Assembly (NCBI RefSeq): GCF_000158955.1
Contig: NZ_GG657757.1
Location: 5,416,036-5,480,035 of the forward strand
Length of the DNA: 64,000 nucleotides
Reading direction: 5' to 3'
Source of the DNA: Streptomyces viridochromogenes DSM 40736
GTDB taxonomy: Bacteria > Actinomycetota > Actinomycetes > Streptomycetales > Streptomycetaceae
Within the stretch, counting starts at the first letter, position 1, and each line of letters starts with the position of its first letter. Under the pieces are notes generated by a model. It ran no database searches, was not told where the DNA came from, and was given only the letters and a program-made list of their open reading frames with translations. Both the position numbers and the translations under genes were made by a program. Positions 59,827 through 64,000 of the stretch are shown in pieces.

Positions 59827-61389
59827 TCAGCCTCCGGGAACCGTGTACTCCTTGAGGTAGCGCGCGAGGCGGTCGGCGTACGCGCGGGTCCGCGGGGGAA
59901 CGCCACCCGCCTTGTTCACCGTCTTGTACGACGTCCGGTATGCGGCGGCGATCAGCACCCGGCGGTCACCGCGTGCCTCGGGTTCCAGGCGCGGGGCGAT
60001 CCAGCACAGGTAGCGGCCCATCGCCGGGATGGACTCGGCGGGCGGGAACGGGGGCTGCGGGACGGTCTCGCCGGGTGTGCCGTCCTCGTTCATCCACCAA
60101 CGCAGGACGCGCGGGGTCCAGCGGGCGATGCCGTACTCGTCGTTGGCGGGGTCGGAGAGGTCCGGGTCGAAGTCGCTCTCCACCTTCAGCATGGCGGCGA
60201 TCAGGACCGGAGTGACCTCCCGCCGGCCGCAGTCGTGCGCCGTCTCCACGATCAGCAGACGGTAGGCGGGCGGGATGCCCCGGTCGGTGCGCAGCTCGGA
60301 GGCGCCGTAGTCGGCGGCGGAGACGTCCGCGGTCGCGCCGGAGCCGCTGCCGCCGTGGGTGCCGTCGGCCCAGACGCTGATGCCGTAGGCGAGGGCGGCG
60401 AGGGCGGTGGCGGCGCACGCCGCGCCCACCGCGGCCAGAGTACGGCGGAGGCGGTGGCGGGCCGGGCGCGCAAGGGGCAGCCGGAAGGGGCGGTGAGCGA
60501 CGCCGGCGGCAGCCGCCCGGACGCGGCGCAGCAGGGCGTCGCCGGTGATGCGGTCCTCGTGGGTGCGGGTCAGGCAGGCGGACGCGATCTGCCGCCACTC
60601 GTCGGGGAGTTCGGGCGACAGGCGCAGTTCGTCGGTGCCGCGGGCGTAGGCGGCGGCCGCGTCGCGGCGGGCGGTCGGGGTGGCGCCGGGCAGCGGGAAG
60701 GTGTCCGTGAGGACCAGGTGGGCGAGGACGCCGAAGGCCCACACGTCGGCCGACGGGCGGATGCGGCGGCCTCGTTCACCGATCTCGGTCCACAGGAGCT
60801 CGGGCGGGGTGTAGTCGGGCGTGGAGAAGGCCGGTGTGTAGGCGTGGGTGCCCTCCAGTTCGGCCGCCATGTTGAAGTCGGCGAGGCGGACCGAACCGTC
60901 GGCCATCAGCAGCACGTTGGCCGGCTTCAGGTCGCCGTGCACCCACCCGGCGTCGTGCAGCTGGGCCAGGCCCTCGCAGATCTGCGCGAGCAGCGCGGGG
61001 CCCGCCTCGGGCCGGGGCGTCGCGGCGAGCAGGGCGGACAGGGAGCCCTCGGCCCGCTCCAGGACGAGGACGGTGGCGCCGTCCAGCTCCGGGCGGTCCG
61101 GGTCGTCGACCGTCAGCGTCTCGTACATCCGCACCAAGCGCGGATGTCTCAGCCGCCGGTACAGCTCGACCTCCCGCTCGATCAGGTCCCGCAGGTGGCT
61201 GAGCCGGCGTGGCGTGGCCGTGCCGGTGGGCAGGAACTTCAGGGCGGCCGTCGGGGGCAGCTCCGTGCTCCCCCCGATGCGCCGGGCCGCGTACACACTG
61301 CCGAACGCGCCGGTCGCGAGGGGTTCGCGCACCTCCCAGACGCCGACCCTGTAGCCCTTCGGCACGGGCAGGGCGTAGGGCTCGGTCAC
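59827..61389 (-). CDS. Ser/Thr kinase-like protein with extracytoplasmic transglycosylase-like domain
   Basis: A 520-residue protein starting at GTG 61389, whose GTGA overlaps the stop of the FHA gene. The kinase domain has GAFGSVYAAR, Lys51 in AALKFLP, but HGD instead of HRD (151-153 in VHGDLKPANVLL) and DFN instead of DFG (171-173). The catalytic Asp is kept, so activity is possible but atypical. A membrane helix lies at 317-340. The outer part (about 375-520) has AAMLKVESDFDPDLSDPAND then YGIARWTPRVLRWW, the pattern of lysozyme-like SLT domains with a candidate Glu404. It may sense or bind peptidoglycan. FHA coupling suggests phosphothreonine reading nearby. Confidence 0.85.
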   Translation of the reverse strand: MTEPYALPVPKGYRVGVWEVREPLATGAFGSVYAARRIGGSTELPPTAALKFLPTGTATPRRLSHLRDLIEREVELYRRLRHPRLVRMYETLTVDDPDRPELDGATVLVLERAEGSLSALLAATPRPEAGPALLAQICEGLAQLHDAGWVHGDLKPANVLLMADGSVRLADFNMAAELEGTHAYTPAFSTPDYTPPELLWTEIGERGRRIRPSADVWAFGVLAHLVLTDTFPLPGATPTARRDAAAAYARGTDELRLSPELPDEWRQIASACLTRTHEDRITGDALLRRVRAAAAGVAHRPFRLPLARPARHRLRRTLAAVGAACAATALAALAYGISVWADGTHGGSGSGATADVSAADYGASELRTDRGIPPAYRLLIVETAHDCGRREVTPVLIAAMLKVESDFDPDLSDPANDEYGIARWTPRVLRWWMNEDGTPGETVPQPPFPPAESIPAMGRYLCWIAPRLEPEARGDRRVLIAAAYRTSYKTVNKAGGVPPRTRAYADRLARYLKEYTVPGG

Positions 61390-62132
61390 CGGGCCACCCT
61401 GCCCGGCGGGGCGGCCAGCACGGCCAGGTCGTCCTCGCGGACCAGGTCGAAGCGGAGCGCCAGGGAGACCAGGGACTCCTTCTTGCCGTTCAGCCGCGGG
61501 CCCGGGTCCGCGCTCTCCGGGCCGGGTTTGAGGCGAAGCTTCACGGCGAGGTAGTCGATGTTCCACTGCACCGACGTACGGGACGCGGCCGGCCAGGCGG
61601 CGCGCAGCCGGTCGGCGACCTGGTCGACGGTCGGCACCGGGGCGTGCGGGGTGCCGCGCAGGCGGGGTTCGCACAGGGCCGCCAGGACCGCGAAGTAGCG
61701 CTTGCTGCGGTCGAGCGAGAAGGCCGGTGCGGTGGTGCTGCCGTCGAGGCCGCCCGTGCCGCTGAGGTAGTCGTGGCGCGGCGCCCACACCTGGAGCGTC
61801 AGCAGGTCACCGGCGGCGGGCAGCACGATCCGCGAGAACTCGAAGGGGATCGGCGCGTCCAGCCGGCCGGGCGCCACCTTGACGTGTTCGCCCGCGCCCT
61901 CCGGGTTCTCCACCACGTAGGTCTGTTCGCGGCTGAGGTTGCTGAGGATCCAGAAGGCGCCGTGCGCGGTGATCTCGCCGGCCCGTCGGGAGACACCGTC
62001 GTGGGTGATGTGGAGGTCGTTGTCGTGCGCGGACCGGCCGAAAGTGAGGCGTTCGCCGGGCGCGAGTCTGATCTGGCGGCGGTTCGGTTCGTCCTCCGTG
62101 GTCGGCGGAGGTACCACGATGATGCTGTACAA
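61386..62132 (-). CDS. FHA-domain protein coupled to the kinase
   Basis: A 248-residue cytoplasmic protein. TTG 62132 (read MYSIIVVPPPTTEDEPNR) is chosen because GGGGAG lies 7 bases upstream; GTG 62183 is an in-frame alternative. The FHA fold is shown by RLTFGRSAHDNDLHITHDGVSRRAG (split here: LTFGRSAHDNDLHI, then HDGVSRRAGEI), whose GR and SxxR-like residues bind phosphothreonine. A C-terminal helical domain of about 110 residues (KRYFAVLAALCEPRLRG, WNIDYLAVKLRLK, ESLVSLALRFDLV) follows, winged-helix-like. Overlap with the kinase gene argues that the two act together. Confidence 0.87.
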   Translation of the reverse strand: MYSIIVVPPPTTEDEPNRRQIRLAPGERLTFGRSAHDNDLHITHDGVSRRAGEITAHGAFWILSNLSREQTYVVENPEGAGEHVKVAPGRLDAPIPFEFSRIVLPAAGDLLTLQVWAPRHDYLSGTGGLDGSTTAPAFSLDRSKRYFAVLAALCEPRLRGTPHAPVPTVDQVADRLRAAWPAASRTSVQWNIDYLAVKLRLKPGPESADPGPRLNGKKESLVSLALRFDLVREDDLAVLAAPPGRVAR

Positions 62133-62263
62133 GGTGCTCTCCCCGTGCCTGACAGCTACGGACGTCAGACTAGGGCGACGCACCAGGGCCGTGCCCCCCT
62201 CGTACGGGTGAGACACGGCCCTTGGGTGTGATTGGCGTGAACTGGTCCGCTCGCCCGGTCGGT

Positions 62264-62857
62264 TCAGTACTTGGGGCGGTTGAACCAGGCCTTGCCGTTC
62301 GCGTTGCCGACGAACACCGCGACCAGGATGGCCAGGATCGTGTGCACCAGGCCGACGATGACGAACGGGTAGAGGCCGAGGACGGCCGTGATGATGGCGA
62401 AGACCAGGATGGTGACCCGGGCGCCGTTGCCGCCGCTCTTGAACTTCGTCGCCAGGACGGCCGCGAACACCAGCCAGGCCACGCCGAACACCACGTAGCC
62501 CCACAGCACACCGGTCGACTGGCCGACCAGGTCCTGGAAGGCGGTGTTGTCCTGGAGGGACTCGTCGTCCTTCGCGGCGTTGAGGGCCACGGCGGCGAAG
62601 GCGAAGAGCACCACGCCGATGACCTGCAGGCCGACGATGACCCACATCATCACGCGGGCCGCACCAACCGAGCCGGGCATCGTGGTCGGGGCGGCGGGGC
62701 CGGCCCCGTAGGGGGAGACCGGCGGGGCCTGCGGGTAGCCGTAACCGGGCGCCTGTCCCTGCTGCTGCGGGTAGCCGTAGCCCGGCTGCTGCTGCTGCTG
62801 CGGCGGCTGCTGGCCCTGGGGCGCGCCGTAGGGGTTGTTCGGGTCGCCGTAGCTCAT
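62264..62857 (-). CDS. Gln/Pro/Tyr-rich tetraspan-like membrane protein
   Basis: A 197-residue protein. Residues 1-60 are PQQQQQPGYGYPQQ-type low complexity. Four hydrophobic helices follow (MMWVIVGLQVIGVVLFAFAAVA, VLWGYVVFGVAWLVFAAVLA, VTILVFAIITAVLGLYPFV, LVHTILAILVAVFVG). The C-terminus is short and charged. GGAGGAAA lies 8 bases before ATG 62857. Such proteins are common in actinomycetes and their function is not known. Confidence 0.83.
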   Translation of the reverse strand: MSYGDPNNPYGAPQGQQPPQQQQQPGYGYPQQQGQAPGYGYPQAPPVSPYGAGPAAPTTMPGSVGAARVMMWVIVGLQVIGVVLFAFAAVALNAAKDDESLQDNTAFQDLVGQSTGVLWGYVVFGVAWLVFAAVLATKFKSGGNGARVTILVFAIITAVLGLYPFVIVGLVHTILAILVAVFVGNANGKAWFNRPKY

Positions 62858-63137
62858 GGCGAACTTTCCTCCGTTGGGTTTTCTCTAGTGCGGGGACGAC
62901 GCGGGGCATCCGCACGGAGGAGAGTTCTTAAGTTTGCGACCGTCCCCCCGTTGAACTGCCCGCGGCACTTGTCATGTCATCGTTCTGCACCACTGACGGG
63001 CTTGTCCAGCCGCATTCCCGATGTGTTGTGCAAGTGCAACATCACTGATCTTGGGTGGATACGTGAGGACGGACACCCTGGTGCCCGGATTGCGGCCGGA
63101 TTGGAACCGTGGCGGGGTCATCCGCGAGGATGGGGCC

Positions 63138-63992
63138 ATGACCGCCCAGATTCTCGATGGCAAGGCCACCGCAGCCGCGATCAAGTCCGATCTGACCGCC
63201 CGCGTGGCGGCGCTGAAGGAGAAGGGCGTCACGCCCGGCCTCGGCACGATCCTCGTCGGGGACGACCCCGGCAGCCAGAAGTACGTCGCCGGCAAGCACC
63301 GCGACTGCGCGCAGGTCGGCATCGCCTCCATTCAGAGGGAGCTGCCCGGCACCGCCACGCAGGAGGAGATCGAGGCGGTCGTGCGCGAGCTGAACGAGGA
63401 CCCGGAGTGCACGGGTTACATCGTGCAACTGCCGCTGCCCAAGGGCATCGACGAGAACCGCGTCCTCGAACTGATGGACCCGGACAAGGACGCGGACGGC
63501 CTGCACCCGATGAACCTCGGCCGGCTGGTCCTCAACGAGCCGGCGCCGCTGCCCTGCACCCCCAACGGCGTCCTCACCCTGCTCCGCCGCTACGGCGTGG
63601 AGATCAAGGGTGCCGAGGTCGTGGTGGTCGGCCGTGGTGTGACCATCGGCCGGCCGATGCCGCTGCTGCTGACGCGGCGCAGCGAGAACGCGACGGTGAC
63701 CCAGTGCCACACCGGCACGCGTGACCTGTCGGCGCACCTCAAGCGCGCGGACATCATCGTCGCCGCGGCCGGTTCCGCCCATCTGATCCGCGCGGAGGAC
63801 GTGAAGCCGGGCGCGGCCGTCCTCGACGTCGGCGTCTCCCGCAGCGCCGAGGGCAAGATCGTGGGTGACGTCCACCCCGACGTGGCCGAGGTCGCGGCCT
63901 GGATCTCCCCGAACCCCGGCGGGGTCGGCCCGATGACCCGCGCCCAGCTGCTCGTCAACGTGGTCGAGGCGGCGGAGCGCAGTGTCGGCTGA
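63138..63992 (+). CDS. folD: Methylene-THF dehydrogenase / methenyl-THF cyclohydrolase
   Basis: A 284-residue bifunctional enzyme that interconverts 5,10-methylene-THF and 10-formyl-THF with NADP. QILDGKATAAAIKSDL is the family start; GDDPGSQKYVAGKHRDCAQV carries the catalytic Tyr and Lys; GYIVQLPLPKGIDE, DKDADGLHPMNLG and VVVVGRGVTIGRPM (NADP site) follow, and SPNPGGVGPMTRAQLLVN ends the protein. ATG 63138 has GAGG and GGGG upstream with good spacing. Its product feeds PurN and PurH. The gene ends 8 bases before the window edge. Confidence 0.97.
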   Translation: MTAQILDGKATAAAIKSDLTARVAALKEKGVTPGLGTILVGDDPGSQKYVAGKHRDCAQVGIASIQRELPGTATQEEIEAVVRELNEDPECTGYIVQLPLPKGIDENRVLELMDPDKDADGLHPMNLGRLVLNEPAPLPCTPNGVLTLLRRYGVEIKGAEVVVVGRGVTIGRPMPLLLTRRSENATVTQCHTGTRDLSAHLKRADIIVAAAGSAHLIRAEDVKPGAAVLDVGVSRSAEGKIVGDVHPDVAEVAAWISPNPGGVGPMTRAQLLVNVVEAAERSVG

Positions 63993-64000
63993 GCGGGGCG

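Overview
The window is a chromosomal segment of a Streptomyces (or very close actinomycete). The DNA is very GC-rich with G/C almost everywhere at third codon positions, GTG and TTG starts are common, and the gene content is typical of the streptomycete core: eukaryotic-type Ser/Thr kinases, a LAETG sortase substrate, NlpC/P60 hydrolases, icmB, pcrA, guaA, sucCD, purN-purH and folD. The gene order matches my recollection of the conserved glpD-guaA-pcrA-sucCD-purH-folD arm of Streptomyces chromosomes; this was not checked against any database. No phage, insertion sequence, CRISPR array, rRNA or tRNA gene was seen.

Layout. 1-2.6 kb: 3' part of glpD, carrying several single-base insertions, convergent with a secreted serine hydrolase. 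2.7-12.4 kb: five consecutive Ser/Thr kinase genes. One is a pseudokinase and one has Arg in place of the ATP-binding Lys. Four of the five end in a related extracytoplasmic domain. 12.5-18.7 kb: succinate-semialdehyde dehydrogenase, GMC oxidoreductase, a LAETG surface protein and a membrane protein. Two short tandem arrays here each sit between a stop codon and a hairpin terminator. 19-21.3 kb: chorismate mutase, preceded by a candidate leaderless attenuator peptide, divergent from guaA. 21.3-33.3 kb: PPOX protein, class II aldolase, membrane proteins, DoxX, and a PspC/LiaF-like membrane protein divergent from a PspC-type histidine kinase with a LuxR-type regulator. Two NlpC/P60 hydrolases follow, the second under a clear ydaO-type (c-di-AMP) riboswitch. 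33.5-39.8 kb: pcrA, an M23 endopeptidase, a lipase and icmB.

40.1-48.5 kb holds the most unusual locus: two divergent operons, SWIM zinc finger plus DUF5691-like protein on the minus strand, and MoxR AAA+ ATPase, DUF5682-like protein, a 49-residue coupled ORF and a vWA protein on the plus strand. A perfect 13-bp inverted repeat lies in the shared promoter region. This looks like a MoxR-vWA chaperone or conflict-type system with unknown clients. 48.7-50.1 kb: proline-rich protein with two identical 126-bp repeats. 50.6-64 kb: sucCD, an XRE/ECF-sigma-like membrane protein, a DUF6350-type membrane protein, purN-purH, an ALF-repeat secreted protein, an FHA protein translationally coupled to a kinase whose outer domain resembles a lytic transglycosylase, a Gln/Pro/Tyr-rich membrane protein and folD.

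The metabolic genes connect: guaA, purN, purH and folD all serve purine and one-carbon supply (folD makes the 10-formyl-THF used by PurN and PurH), while sucCD and the SSADH feed the TCA cycle. The kinases, FHA protein, NlpC/P60 and M23 enzymes and the LAETG protein point to envelope sensing and remodelling. Functional names are from recognised motifs and recalled families; starts were chosen from Shine-Dalgarno (SD) spacing and are stated where uncertain.
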